This document shows, piece by piece, positions 6,287 to 15,448 of a stretch of 35,050 nucleotides of DNA. The DNA comes from Turicibacter sp. (GTDB taxonomy: Bacteria > Bacillota > Bacilli > MOL361 > Turicibacteraceae): NCBI GenBank assembly GCA_030531025.1, contig JAUMTV010000014.1:1-35050 (forward strand). The letters are read 5' to 3'. Numbering within the stretch: position 1 is the first letter of the stretch; the number at the start of each line of letters is the position of its first letter. Position numbers and translations under genes: made by a program. The notes under the pieces are model-generated. The model did not search any database. It was not told where the DNA came from and saw nothing but the letters and a program-made list of their open reading frames with translations.

Positions 6287-7252
6287 ATGGATATCATGAC
6301 AACATTAAAAAACCAAATTATTGGGAAAAATATTCGTATTGTTTTCCCAGAAGGGAACGAACCACGCGTGGTTCAAGCTGCTAGTTTATTAGCACGTGAA
6401 AACATGTTAAAACCAATTTTAATTGGATCAGTAGAAGAAGTTCAAGCGGCAGCGGGAAGCTTCTCATTAGAAGGATGCGAAATCATCGATCCAAAACATT
6501 ATGATAAATTAGAAGAAATGGTTGCTGAATTAGTAGCAGTTCGTAAAGGAAAAGTAACAGAAGAGCAAGCACGCGAATTAGTTTTAAATGTTAACTATTT
6601 CGGAACAATGTTAGTTCACATGGGATTAGCGGCTGGTTTAGTATCTGGAGCAATTCACTCAACAGGTGATACAGTACGTCCAGCATTACAAATTATCAAA
6701 ACAAAACCAGGAATCTCAAAAACATTCGGATATTTTGCAATGTTACGTGGAGACGAGCGTTATATCTTTGCTGACTGTGCAATTAATCCAAACCCAACAA
6801 GTGGTGATTTAGCAGAATTTGCAATCGAATCAGCACGTGTTGCACGTATGTTTGATATCGATCCTAAAGTTGCATTATTAAGCTTCTCTACAAAAGGATC
6901 TGCTAAAACAGAAGAAACGAAAAAAGTAACTGACGCAATGGAAATCTTAAATGGAATGGATTTAGATTTTGATTACGATGGAGAATTACAATTTGATGCT
7001 GCATTCGTTCCAGCAGTAGCAAAAACAAAAGCAAAAGACTCTAAAGTTGCTGGACAAGCAAACGTATTCGTATTCCCTGATTTAAATGCTGGAAATATTG
7101 GATATAAAATTGCACAACGTTTAGGAGGATTCGAAGCAGTAGGACCTATCTTAGCAGGATTAAATAAGCCGGTAAATGACTTATCACGTGGATGCTCTCC
7201 AGAAGATGTTTATGGAACAGCAATCATCACTGCTAACCAAACGTTATTATAA
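6287..7252 (+). CDS. pta: Phosphate acetyltransferase
   Basis: 321-residue short-form Pta, which interconverts acetyl-CoA plus phosphate and acetyl phosphate plus CoA. With acetate kinase this gives ATP by substrate-level phosphorylation. Family signatures visible include VFPEGNEPRVVQAA near the N-terminus, the central STGDTVRPALQI and the C-terminal PINDLSRG-like PVNDLSRGCSPEDVYG. It lacks the N-terminal DRTGG region of the long proteobacterial form. The ATG at 6287 follows AAAGGTGG by eight bases. The upstream GTG at 6275 lies in that ribosome site. It is monocistronic and closed by a strong terminator. Codon use looks strongly biased, suggesting high expression. Confidence 0.96.
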   Translation: MDIMTTLKNQIIGKNIRIVFPEGNEPRVVQAASLLARENMLKPILIGSVEEVQAAAGSFSLEGCEIIDPKHYDKLEEMVAELVAVRKGKVTEEQARELVLNVNYFGTMLVHMGLAAGLVSGAIHSTGDTVRPALQIIKTKPGISKTFGYFAMLRGDERYIFADCAINPNPTSGDLAEFAIESARVARMFDIDPKVALLSFSTKGSAKTEETKKVTDAMEILNGMDLDFDYDGELQFDAAFVPAVAKTKAKDSKVAGQANVFVFPDLNAGNIGYKIAQRLGGFEAVGPILAGLNKPVNDLSRGCSPEDVYGTAIITANQTLL

Positions 7253-7302
7253 GAGTTGAATTTTTAAAAATAATCGCTCTTAGGCGTATTAATAAATTAT
7301 AA

Positions 7303-7347
7303 AAAATGAGCTTTGTGTTTTCATTGACATAAAGCTCATTTTTTTAT
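7303..7347 (+). terminator. Rho-independent terminator after pta
   Basis: Stem AAAATGAGCTTT (7303-7314) / AAAGCTCATTTT (7331-7342) with a 16-base loop and a trailing T-run. Confidence 0.85.
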
Positions 7348-7397
7348 AAACTTTTATAAAGATACCCTTTAAAAAATAGAAGAGGAAGGTGTAATCG

Positions 7398-7649
7398 ATG
7401 TTTAACTTAGATGATTTACTAGCAGAACCAAATGAGTTCCGCGTTTGTGATAAATGTAAAGCAACAAACTTAAATACCTTATTACCACGATTAAAAGAGA
7501 TTGATCCAAAAGCGAAAATTTATCAAGGATGCCAATCATATTGCGGTCCTGGTCGTGATCGTTCATTTGTTTTTGTTAATAATAAGCCAATTTTAGCAGA
7601 AAACGAAGATGAATTAATCGAAAAAGTAAAAGAGTTTCTAGGTAAGTAA
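7398..7649 (+). CDS. DUF1450 family protein (YuzB-like)
   Basis: 83-residue small protein matching the DUF1450/YuzB family found in Firmicutes. Four cysteines occur as C17-x2-C20 and C45-x3-C49, the latter in GCQSYCGPG. This suggests a metal or thioredoxin-like redox site. The function is not established. A GGAAGGTG Shine-Dalgarno precedes the ATG, and a terminator follows, so it is a single-gene unit. The neighbours give no functional hint. Confidence 0.85.
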   Translation: MFNLDDLLAEPNEFRVCDKCKATNLNTLLPRLKEIDPKAKIYQGCQSYCGPGRDRSFVFVNNKPILAENEDELIEKVKEFLGK

Positions 7650-7659
7650 AATTAGAAAG

Positions 7660-7702
7660 AAGACAGGAAAATCAAAATTAATGATTTTCTTGTCTTTTTT
7701 TG
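7660..7702 (+). terminator. Rho-independent terminator after the DUF1450 gene
   Basis: Stem GACAGGAAAATC / GATTTTCTTGTC (one G-U pair) followed by TTTTTTT. It may also stop the convergent minus-strand gene. Confidence 0.85.
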
Positions 7703-7741
7703 TTTGTGTTTTATGTAAGTAGTAAAAGATAATACTAGAAT

Positions 7742-8062
7742 TTATAAATTAAGATAGAAATACTCATGATTAATTTGATGAATTTTAAATACTTTATCTG
7801 CTAATAAATCAGCGATATAAGAGACCATATTTAATTCATCCTTAATTAAAGTAAGTGCTTGAGGTTCTTTCTTTATAATAAACAAAAGACGAGCTTTTAA
7901 AAAAGGTGTCAACTCTTCAAATAATTGAGCACTATTTAAACGGTTGGGTTGGTGAAGAATTAGAAGATTATAAATTTCCCAAATGAGCATCGAAAAAAGT
8001 TGGTGATGTCTTAAAAATGATTCTATATCATTAATAAAGTAATCTCTTGTCTTCATACACAT
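7742..8062 (-). CDS. Hypothetical protein, 106 residues
   Basis: No family is recognised. The protein is predicted mostly alpha-helical and rich in Leu, Ile and Phe, with no transmembrane segment, signal peptide or cysteine cluster (one Cys, C2). It ends in an aromatic HEYFYLNL. An AAAGG-type Shine-Dalgarno lies ten bases before the first ATG. A second ATG six bases on is possible. It is convergent with the DUF1450 gene and divergent from the HD-domain gene. No overlapping gene competes for the interval, and codon use looks ordinary, which supports a real gene. Confidence 0.6.
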   Translation of the reverse strand: MCMKTRDYFINDIESFLRHHQLFSMLIWEIYNLLILHQPNRLNSAQLFEELTPFLKARLLFIIKKEPQALTLIKDELNMVSYIADLLADKVFKIHQINHEYFYLNL

Positions 8063-8196
8063 GAAACCACGCCCTTTAAAAACGTTATCATAATACTATT
8101 ATAGCATATTTATATGAGATTCTTGCAAAAATGGGATGTGTAATTTTTAATATTTGGCAAACGTTTTGTCGTCTAAAGCCAAGTCTATTCAGAATG

Positions 8197-8205
8197 TGGT
8201 ATACT
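8197..8205 (+). promoter_or_regulatory. Extended -10 promoter for the HD-domain gene
   Basis: TGGTATACT is an extended -10 about 60 bp upstream of the HD-domain start. No good -35 is present. Confidence 0.45.
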
Positions 8206-8261
8206 TATACTGTATTAAAAAGAATTTTACATTATTTATAAAAAATAATGATGGGATATAG

Positions 8262-9572
8262 ATGGTGATGTCAATGGCAAAGTTAGAAGAAAAAGTATTC
8301 AGAGATCCGGTGTATGGTTATGTTCATGTTTATGACCAATTAATTTGGGATTTGATACAAACTAAGGAGGTTCAACGCCTACGTCGTATTAAGCAACTAG
8401 GAGGGACCTATATGGTCTTCCATACTGCTGAACATAGTCGATTTTCACATTCATTAGGTGTATATGAAATGGCACGTCGAATTATTCGAGCACTTATGCA
8501 TCGAGGAACTGTTTTATGTGAAGACGAACGTTTATTAGTATTATCTGCGGCGTTACTTCACGATTTAGGACATGGTCCATTCTCACATTCATTTGAATCA
8601 GTTTTTAGTGTGCGTCATGAACTATTTACCGAGCGTATCATCATGGAAGATACAGAAGTCAATCGTGTATTAGAAGCTTACCAAGAAGGATTTGCAAAAA
8701 AAGTACGTGATGTCATAAATAAGACGTATCCAAATCTTTTAGTTATTAATATTATTTCCAGCCAGTTAGATGCCGATCGCTTAGATTATTTACTTCGTGA
8801 TGCTTACTTCACAGGAGCGCCCTATGGTGAAATAGACGTAGAGCGTATTTTAAGAACGATGCGTGTAGTTAATAATAAGATTGTTTATAAAGTTTCAGGG
8901 ATGCATGCGATTGAAGATTACTTAATGAGCCGTTATCAAATGTATTGGCAAGTTTATTTACATTCAACAGGGCGTAGCTTTGATTTAATTATTCAACGTA
9001 TGCTTCATCGTGTTCGTGAATTGATTTTTGAAGGTTATGAATTTAAGTGTCACTTAGGAGCAATCAAAGACTTATTTTTAGAAGAAGAACCATCTGTTGA
9101 AACTTATTTAAAATTTGATGATTCGACTATCCTCTATTACGCGTCTTTATTTATAGAGGAAGAAGATTCTATTTTAAGTGATTTAGCGGATCGTTTTATT
9201 AATAGACGTTTATTAAAAGAAGTGCATTATACGCCAAGTGATGAAGCACATGAAAAATTAAAACAAATAAAAGAGTACATGATTGAGTTAGGGATTAATC
9301 CAGAGTACTACTTACTAACGGATCATAGTGTTAAAACACCATATGATTATTATGGACATAAGACGAATTGTTTACCGGATTGTATTGAGTTATTAATGCG
9401 TGATGGTTCAATACAAGAAATCTCTGAAGTTTCGACAATCATTAAAGGAATTATTGCCGTAAAGCCAAAACAAGAACATAAAGTCTATTTTCCATTAGAC
9501 TTAATTTCAGCAAGTAAAGATGAAGAAATAAAGCAAAAAATTATAGAACTGCTATATGAAAATGTTCAATAA
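8262..9572 (+). CDS. HD-domain dNTP triphosphohydrolase-like protein (YwfO family)
   Basis: 436 residues. It belongs to the YwfO/SAMHD1-like HD family. The metal site is H63 (SRFSH), H100-D101 in LLHDLGHGPFSHS, and the aspartate in SSQLDADRLDYLL near residues 167-177. Characterised homologues hydrolyse dNTPs to nucleoside plus triphosphate. The exact substrate here is inferred. The N-terminus is uncertain. ATG codons at 8262, 8268 and 8274 are all possible, and 8274 has a GGTGAT ribosome site at ideal distance and matches the family start (MAKLEEKVF). It sits 27 bp before rnmV, where Bacillus has tatD instead, and is probably co-transcribed with rnmV and rsmA. Confidence 0.88.
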   Translation: MVMSMAKLEEKVFRDPVYGYVHVYDQLIWDLIQTKEVQRLRRIKQLGGTYMVFHTAEHSRFSHSLGVYEMARRIIRALMHRGTVLCEDERLLVLSAALLHDLGHGPFSHSFESVFSVRHELFTERIIMEDTEVNRVLEAYQEGFAKKVRDVINKTYPNLLVINIISSQLDADRLDYLLRDAYFTGAPYGEIDVERILRTMRVVNNKIVYKVSGMHAIEDYLMSRYQMYWQVYLHSTGRSFDLIIQRMLHRVRELIFEGYEFKCHLGAIKDLFLEEEPSVETYLKFDDSTILYYASLFIEEEDSILSDLADRFINRRLLKEVHYTPSDEAHEKLKQIKEYMIELGINPEYYLLTDHSVKTPYDYYGHKTNCLPDCIELLMRDGSIQEISEVSTIIKGIIAVKPKQEHKVYFPLDLISASKDEEIKQKIIELLYENVQ

Positions 9573-9599
9573 AAGCTAAAAAGAAATTGAGGAAAAGAT

Positions 9600-10169
9600 A
9601 TGTTTAAAGAAGTAATTGTTGTAGAAGGTCGTGACGATACTCGCCGTCTTAAGGAAGTTTATCCTGATATTGAAACATTAGAAACCAATGGATCAGCGAT
9701 AAATCAAGAGACATTAGAGCGTATTAAACTACTCCAAGCTCAACGAGGAATCATTGTATTTACAGACCCTGATTTTCCGGGAAATAAAATCAGACAAGCG
9801 GTGATGCAGTATGTTCCCGATTGTAAACATGCTCATTTGCAAAAAGTAGATGCCATTGCTAAAAATGGACGTGGTGTTGGAGTAGAACATGCGAGTGATG
9901 AAGCGATTAAAGAAGCTTTAGCTAATTTAGTTACACCTGAGAAAGTAGTAGTTGAGGAAATTGAGTCACAATTTTTATTTGATTTTGGTTTAATTGGGCA
10001 CCCAAACAGTGCGAAGATTCGTGAAAAATTAAGTCAAGTTTTAGGAATTGGTTATGTAAATGGAAAACAACTTCAAAAACGATTAATGATGTTTGGAATT
10101 ACAAAACAACAAGTAGTAGATGCCCTAACTGAAGAGCACATAGAATTGTTAAATAAAGGAGTTATTTGA
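9600..10169 (+). CDS. rnmV: Ribonuclease M5
   Basis: 189-residue Toprim-domain nuclease that matures the ends of 5S rRNA. The N-terminal Toprim motif has E9 (VVEGRDD) and the acidic pair D56-x-D58 in FTDPDFPG, which bind magnesium. The protein is the normal size, including the C-terminal RNA-binding part. It precedes rsmA by three bases, the near-universal Firmicute arrangement of rnmV-ksgA. The start follows a TTGAGG-type ribosome site. Confidence 0.95.
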   Translation: MFKEVIVVEGRDDTRRLKEVYPDIETLETNGSAINQETLERIKLLQAQRGIIVFTDPDFPGNKIRQAVMQYVPDCKHAHLQKVDAIAKNGRGVGVEHASDEAIKEALANLVTPEKVVVEEIESQFLFDFGLIGHPNSAKIREKLSQVLGIGYVNGKQLQKRLMMFGITKQQVVDALTEEHIELLNKGVI

Positions 10170-11042
<873 letters not shown>

Positions 11043-11043
11043 T

Positions 11044-11086
11044 AAAAAAGAAGGTCTTTTAAAAAGAAAAGACCTTCTTTTTTGTC
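11044..11086 (+). terminator. Rho-independent terminator after rsmA
   Basis: Stem AAGAAGGTCTTTT / AAAAGACCTTCTT (outer A/T pairs extend it) with a six-base loop and T-run. Confidence 0.92.
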
Positions 11087-11129
11087 GCCATTTTTCAGTC
11101 GTTACATATAATAATGTGAGGTGATGAGG

Positions 11130-11942
11130 ATGAGTGAGGTAGTCAAAGTAGGAGATATTGTTGGGCGACGTTCCTATAATTCAGATACAATGTTTCGAAT
11201 TGAAAAAATAGTGGATGATACAGCGTATTTAAAAGGAATTTTTTTTCGACTTACAGCTGATGCTCCAGTGAGTGATCTAGAAGTTATCTCGCGTGAAGAA
11301 TATCAACGGGCTGAACAAGTCGAGTTTGATCAATACCGGACGATCTTACCACCTGTTATGAACCAAATGCGTAGTTATGATAACGGGGATTTTTATATTA
11401 GTGGACGAATTTTACATATAGATGGAGATGAGGAGTATCTCCAGAAGAGTATAAAGTTATATAAATATGCAAAAGTTTATGCTCAGGCTTTTGCAGTTCA
11501 AGAAAAAGATATGAAAACAAGAGTGCCAGAACTGGTCAAGAAACTAAGACCGAACATTGTGGTGATTACAGGACATGATGCATTAGAAGATAAGGAGCAT
11601 GAGGATGATTTGAACTCTTATCGAAGTTCAAAATATTTTGTTGAAACGGTTAATGCTTTACGTGAGATAGAACCATCACTAGATTATCTAGTTGTGATTG
11701 CAGGTGCTTGTCAATCTCATTTTGAGGCCTTAATTGGATCAGGTGCAAATTTTGCTTCATCTCCTAAACGAATTAATATTCATGCATTAGATCCAGCAAT
11801 TATTGCTGCAACTGTTGCGTTAACGCCATACGAAGAGCAAGTAGATTTAAGAGAAGCTATTGAGAAAACCATTGCCAAAATTGCAGGAATTGGTGGACTT
11901 CAAACGAAAGGAACCCTTCGTTATGGTATCAGAAAAGTGTGA
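11130..11942 (+). CDS. yabG: Sporulation-specific protease YabG
   Basis: 270 residues, similar in size and motif order to Bacillus YabG (about 290). The N-terminal KVGDIVGRRSY resembles an SH3/KOW-like segment. The catalytic region contains VITGHDAL (H149) and AGACQSHFE (C194), the presumed Cys-His pair of this MEROPS U57-type peptidase. Known role: processing of coat and exosporium proteins in the mother cell late in sporulation. The ATG at 11130 follows GAGGTGAT by four bases. A GTG at 11121 lies within that site. It keeps the conserved position between rsmA and veg. Confidence 0.95.
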   Translation: MSEVVKVGDIVGRRSYNSDTMFRIEKIVDDTAYLKGIFFRLTADAPVSDLEVISREEYQRAEQVEFDQYRTILPPVMNQMRSYDNGDFYISGRILHIDGDEEYLQKSIKLYKYAKVYAQAFAVQEKDMKTRVPELVKKLRPNIVVITGHDALEDKEHEDDLNSYRSSKYFVETVNALREIEPSLDYLVVIAGACQSHFEALIGSGANFASSPKRINIHALDPAIIAATVALTPYEEQVDLREAIEKTIAKIAGIGGLQTKGTLRYGIRKV

Positions 11943-12000
11943 AAATATTTAATTTTATCATTGTTAATGTATAATTTCAAGTGTTTAACGCATAATAATA

Positions 12001-12036
12001 TTGAAAAAAAATTCTTTTTATGGTATGCTTTATAAT
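12001..12036 (+). promoter_or_regulatory. Sigma-A promoter of veg
   Basis: TTGAAA (12001-12006) and extended -10 TGGTATGCT (TATGCT at 12024-12029) are 17 bp apart. A second TATAAT at 12031-12036 follows. The veg promoter is very strong in Bacillus. Confidence 0.75.
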
Positions 12037-12053
12037 AGAAAGGGCGTGATGTT

Positions 12054-12287
12054 TTGGCTAATAATATCGTAACTATTCGTCAAGAGTTGAGTGAACAGGT
12101 AGGTAAGGAAGTAAAGCTTACTGCCTATGAAAGTCGTAACCGTGTGGTTGAGCATACAGGTGTTTTATCGAATACGTATCCTTCTATTTTTGTAATTGAT
12201 TTAGATAGTGAACGCGATTCAGTCGATCGTGTTTCTTATAGCTACATTGACGTTTTAACGGGATCAGTTGAATTAAAGTTTAATTAA
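12054..12287 (+). CDS. veg: Veg protein
   Basis: 77-residue member of the Veg family. The conserved region runs from TYPSIFVIDLD through RVSYSYIDVLTGSVEL. In Bacillus, Veg is a small abundant protein that stimulates biofilm matrix expression and affects spore outgrowth. The fold resembles KOW/SH3-like barrels, a family inference. The start is TTG at 12054 with AAAGGGCGTGAT upstream. It sits between yabG and ispE as in Bacillus, but sspF, which normally follows, is absent. It has its own promoter and terminator. Confidence 0.93.
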   Translation: MANNIVTIRQELSEQVGKEVKLTAYESRNRVVEHTGVLSNTYPSIFVIDLDSERDSVDRVSYSYIDVLTGSVELKFN

Positions 12288-12291
12288 TATT

Positions 12292-12327
12292 AAAAAAAAG
12301 TAGTCGACATTGTTTACTACTTTTTTT
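12292..12327 (+). terminator. Rho-independent terminator after veg
   Basis: Stem AAAAAAGTAGT (12294-12304) / ACTACTTTTTT (12316-12326) with an 11-base loop and T-run. Confidence 0.85.
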
Positions 12328-12384
12328 GTATAATAAAATAAGGTCATATGATAAAATAAAGTCATACCGATTGGAGGAATGGCT

Positions 12385-13239
12385 ATGGTAACAATTAAAG
12401 CTCCAGCAAAAATAAATTTAGCATTAGATACGCTTTATAAACGTAAAGACAACTATCATGAAGTTGAAATGATTATGACAACTGTTGACTTAGCAGACTA
12501 TATTACAGTCACTCTCCTTGAAACAAATAAAATCGTTATTAAATCTAATGAATTTACGATGCCACTTAATGAAAAGAACTTAGCCTATCAGGCAGCCAAA
12601 CTTTTTAAGGAACACTTTAATATAGATAAAGGGGTTGAGATCTATATTAAAAAACGAATCCCTGTTGCTGCAGGATTAGCAGGCGGGAGTAGTAACGCTG
12701 CTGCAACTTTAAAAGCATTAAAAGAGCTTTGGCAAGTTGATTGTACAATCGAAGAATTAGCTGAACTAGGGGCAAAGCTAGGATCGGATGTACCATTTTG
12801 TGTTTATGGAGGAACAGCATTAGCAACAGGTCGCGGGGAAATCATTCAACCAATTCCATCTCCCCCAAAATGTTGGGTCATTTTAATCAAACCACGTATT
12901 GGAGTTTCAACGAAAGAAATTTACGAAGCATTAGATGCCAATAAAGTTGAGCATCTAGATATCGAGGGTATGTTACAGTGTATCAATGAAAAGGACTATC
13001 AAGGGATTTGTGATCGCTTAGGAAATTCGCTAGAAGAGGTTACATTAGAACGCTATCCTGTTGTAGCTGAAATTAAAAATAAATTAATTCAGTTTGGAGC
13101 AGATGCTGTTTTAATGAGTGGAAGTGGACCAACTGTTTTTGCACTTGTTCGTAAAGAGTACAAGCTAAGACGAATCGTTAACAGTATTAACGGATGTTTT
13201 AGAGATCATGAAATTCATGCTGTTCGATTAATTGGATAA
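12385..13239 (+). CDS. ispE: 4-diphosphocytidyl-2-C-methyl-D-erythritol kinase
   Basis: 284-residue GHMP kinase of the MEP isoprenoid pathway. It phosphorylates the 2-hydroxyl of CDP-methylerythritol. Motif 1 is [10 protein letters not shown] at the N-terminus. The ATP loop is [14 protein letters not shown] (residues 93-106). The catalytic aspartate is in LGSDVPF (D135), and the third motif is [10 protein letters not shown] near the C-terminus. The ATG at 12385 is seven bases from TTGGAGG. The ATG at 12379 is only one base from it. In Bacillus, purR and yabJ follow, but here the next gene is spoVG. Confidence 0.95.
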   Translation: MVTIKAPAKINLALDTLYKRKDNYHEVEMIMTTVDLADYITVTLLETNKIVIKSNEFTMPLNEKNLAYQAAKLFKEHFNIDKGVEIYIKKRIPVAAGLAGGSSNAAATLKALKELWQVDCTIEELAELGAKLGSDVPFCVYGGTALATGRGEIIQPIPSPPKCWVILIKPRIGVSTKEIYEALDANKVEHLDIEGMLQCINEKDYQGICDRLGNSLEEVTLERYPVVAEIKNKLIQFGADAVLMSGSGPTVFALVRKEYKLRRIVNSINGCFRDHEIHAVRLIG

Positions 13240-13246
13240 TCGTTTG

Positions 13247-13283
13247 AAGTACCTTAATCGCTGTTGATTAAGGTACTTTTTTT
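13247..13283 (+). terminator. Rho-independent terminator after ispE
   Basis: Perfect 13-bp stem AAGTACCTTAATC / GATTAAGGTACTT with a six-base loop and T-run. Confidence 0.93.
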
Positions 13284-13315
13284 CATAACTAAATTTAGCA
13301 ATCATCATAAATCTC

Positions 13316-13344
13316 TTGAATTTTAACAAAAAATTGTATATAAT
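13316..13344 (+). promoter_or_regulatory. Sigma-A promoter of spoVG
   Basis: TTGAAT (13316-13321) and TATAAT (13339-13344) are separated by exactly 17 bp, giving a leader of about 90 nt. No clear sigma-H promoter, as in Bacillus spoVG, was found. Confidence 0.65.
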
Positions 13345-13441
13345 TGTAAAAAATGACAGAGAACACAAAAAAGACATAAAAGTGCTTACACATCGTGGTA
13401 TATTTAATGTGGTACCAGGACGACTTAGGAGGATGAGAAGA

Positions 13442-13696
13442 ATGAATATTACAGATGTAAGAATCCGTAAGGTAGAGACAGACAACAGAATGAAGGCTAT
13501 CGCATCTATTACTTTAGATGACTGTTTTGTTATTCATGATTTACGTGTAATTCAAGGGGACGAACACTTATTTGTGGCAATGCCAAGTCGTAAAACTTCA
13601 ACAGGGGAATTTAAAGATATTGCGCATCCAATCAATCATGATACACGTAAACAATTAGAGGATTTTGTCATTAAAGCTTACGAAGAAGCAGAGTAA
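13442..13696 (+). CDS. spoVG: Septation/RNA-binding regulator SpoVG
   Basis: 84-residue SpoVG. It opens [11 protein letters not shown] and contains the highly conserved core [14 protein letters not shown] plus DIAHPI. In Firmicutes it is a small nucleic-acid-binding protein that affects septation, sporulation and virulence regulons. The ATG at 13442 is nine bases after AGGAGG and matches the family N-terminus. The open frame extends upstream to 13316 but that part has no family similarity. It is followed by a hairpin-rich spacer and terminator, so it is not co-transcribed with glmU. Confidence 0.96.
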   Translation: MNITDVRIRKVETDNRMKAIASITLDDCFVIHDLRVIQGDEHLFVAMPSRKTSTGEFKDIAHPINHDTRKQLEDFVIKAYEEAE

Positions 13697-13708
13697 TTAT
13701 CGAAATTA

Positions 13709-13784
13709 GGGGAAGTATTATATTAATTAAAGAGTTATAATGATCCGTTTAATCACCGGTGACTAATATAATAAACTTCACGAT
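13709..13784. repeat. Long imperfect inverted repeat in the spoVG-glmU spacer
   Basis: Arms GAAGTATTATATTA and TAATATAATAAACTTC enclose about 35 nt that include the palindrome CACCGGTG. It would fold into one long AT-rich hairpin. A 17-nt part of its right arm recurs in inverse orientation at 876-892. Confidence 0.5.
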
Positions 13785-13796
13785 AACACATCATTT

Positions 13797-13832
13797 AAAA
13801 AGCTATAACCTATGTGGTTATAGCTTTTTTTG
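13797..13832 (+). terminator. Rho-independent terminator after spoVG
   Basis: Stem AAAAAGCTATAACC / GGTTATAGCTTTTT with a five-base loop and T-run. Confidence 0.9.
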
Positions 13833-13918
13833 TTGAAAATTAGAAAAGGGATGAAATTTTCATCTAAATTTTGACTGAAAGAGGATGGAAAAATTAAATT
13901 TAATGAAGAGGGGAAGTA

Positions 13919-13927
13919 TGCTATACT
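13919..13927 (+). promoter_or_regulatory. Extended -10 promoter of glmU
   Basis: TGCTATACT lies about 35 bp ahead of the glmU start. No consensus -35 is seen. Confidence 0.45.
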
Positions 13928-13961
13928 AAAAGAAATAAGACAATTTAACGGAGGGATTGCA

Positions 13962-15332
13962 ATGAACAAATATGCGGTTGTGTTAGCGGCAGGTAAAGGA
14001 ACTCGTATGAAATCGAGTTTACATAAAGTGCTACACCAAGTATTAGGTAAATCAATGGTTGACCATGCGGTAACGAACTTAGAAAAAATTGGGGTAGATA
14101 AAATTGTTACTGTTATTGGTTATGAAGCTGAATCAGTTCGAGCAGAATTAAAAGATCGTGTTGATTATGCGATGCAAACTGAACAATTAGGAACAGGTCA
14201 TGCTGTTATGATGACAAAGAATCTATTAGAGGGCTTAGAGGGAGTAACAATCGTTACTTATGGAGATGTTCCGCTTTTAACAGAACAAACAATCGCTAAT
14301 TTATTTGACTATCATCAATCACAAGAAGCAGCTATTACAATCTTAACAGCGTGTACAGACGATCCAACAGGATATGGACGTATTATTCGCGATGAGGCAG
14401 GAAATGTTTTACGAATCGTTGAACAAAAAGATGCAAATGCAGAAGAATTACTTGTAAAAGAAATTAATACAGGTGTCTGCTGCTATGATAATAAAGTTTT
14501 ATTTGAAGCTTTAACGAAAATTACAAATAATAATTCACAAGGGGAATACTATTTAACAGACTTAGTAGGAATTATTCGTGACATGGGATTAAAAGTTGTG
14601 GCTTATGTCAATGAAGACTTTGAAGAGACATTAGGAGTTAATGATCGCGTTCAATTAGCTTATGCAGAAAAAGTTCTTCGTAAACGTATTAATGAATTCC
14701 ATATGCGTAATGGAGTAACAATTATTAATCCAGAAGCGACATATATCGGAACAGATGTTCAAATTGGACAAGATGTTATTATTTATCCAGGAACAATGAT
14801 TACGGGTCAATCGATTATTGAAAATAATGTTGTAATCGGAGCAAACTCTCAAATTATTAATTCAACGATTGGTGCACATACTACAATTAATGCGTCAGTT
14901 ATTTCAGATTCAAAAATTGGTGCTTTCACAACAGTTGGACCATTTGCACATATTCGTATGCATTCTGAAATTGGAAATAAAGCACGTATCGGTAATTTTG
15001 TAGAAATTAAAAAATCTGTGTTTAAAGACGGGGCAAAATCAGCACACTTAAGTTATATCGGAGATGCTGAACTTGGTGAAAATGTAAATATGGGTTGTGG
15101 ATCAATTACTGTAAACTATGATGGGAAAAATAAACATAAAACAGTGATTGGTGCTAATACAATGGTTGGATGTAATGTGAACTTAGTTGCCCCAGTAACA
15201 ATTGAACCAAATACATATTTAGCTGCAGGGTCAACAATCACGAAAAATGTACCTGAAGATGCATTAGCAATCGCACGTCCAAAACAAGTGAATAAAGAAG
15301 GATATGCTAAAGTTCTTCGTGAAAAATTGTAG
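13962..15332 (+). CDS. glmU: Bifunctional GlmU: GlcN-1-P acetyltransferase / GlcNAc-1-P uridyltransferase
   Basis: 456-residue two-domain enzyme making UDP-GlcNAc for cell-wall synthesis. The N-terminal nucleotidyltransferase domain has LAAGKGTRMKS (residues 8-18) and the EQLGTGHA and YGDVPLL motifs. The C-terminal left-handed beta-helix acetyltransferase (from about residue 250) is built of hexapeptide repeats and holds H362 in SAHLSYIGD. Length matches the family. The Shine-Dalgarno is CGGAGGG. It is followed by prs, which has its own promoter, in the Bacillus order. Confidence 0.97.
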   Translation: MNKYAVVLAAGKGTRMKSSLHKVLHQVLGKSMVDHAVTNLEKIGVDKIVTVIGYEAESVRAELKDRVDYAMQTEQLGTGHAVMMTKNLLEGLEGVTIVTYGDVPLLTEQTIANLFDYHQSQEAAITILTACTDDPTGYGRIIRDEAGNVLRIVEQKDANAEELLVKEINTGVCCYDNKVLFEALTKITNNNSQGEYYLTDLVGIIRDMGLKVVAYVNEDFEETLGVNDRVQLAYAEKVLRKRINEFHMRNGVTIINPEATYIGTDVQIGQDVIIYPGTMITGQSIIENNVVIGANSQIINSTIGAHTTINASVISDSKIGAFTTVGPFAHIRMHSEIGNKARIGNFVEIKKSVFKDGAKSAHLSYIGDAELGENVNMGCGSITVNYDGKNKHKTVIGANTMVGCNVNLVAPVTIEPNTYLAAGSTITKNVPEDALAIARPKQVNKEGYAKVLREKL

Positions 15333-15380
15333 TTAATATCGATTAAATGGTAATATCTGATTAAACATTTGTCGAAAGAA

Positions 15381-15409
15381 TTGAAAAAAAATAAGAAATT
15401 GTGTAAAAT
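15381..15409 (+). promoter_or_regulatory. Sigma-A promoter of prs
   Basis: TTGAAA (15381-15386) and TAAAAT (15404-15409) are 17 bp apart, 40 bp ahead of the prs start. Confidence 0.65.
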
Positions 15410-15448
15410 ACTGTCTGAAGTGTGTTTATTCTAGGAGGTTAAATCATC

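Noticed and set aside
11105..11113. CATATAATA matches the sigma-K -10 pattern ahead of yabG, which is sigma-K dependent in Bacillus.
   Set aside because: It lies so close to the start that the transcript would begin inside the Shine-Dalgarno, and no matching -35 is present.
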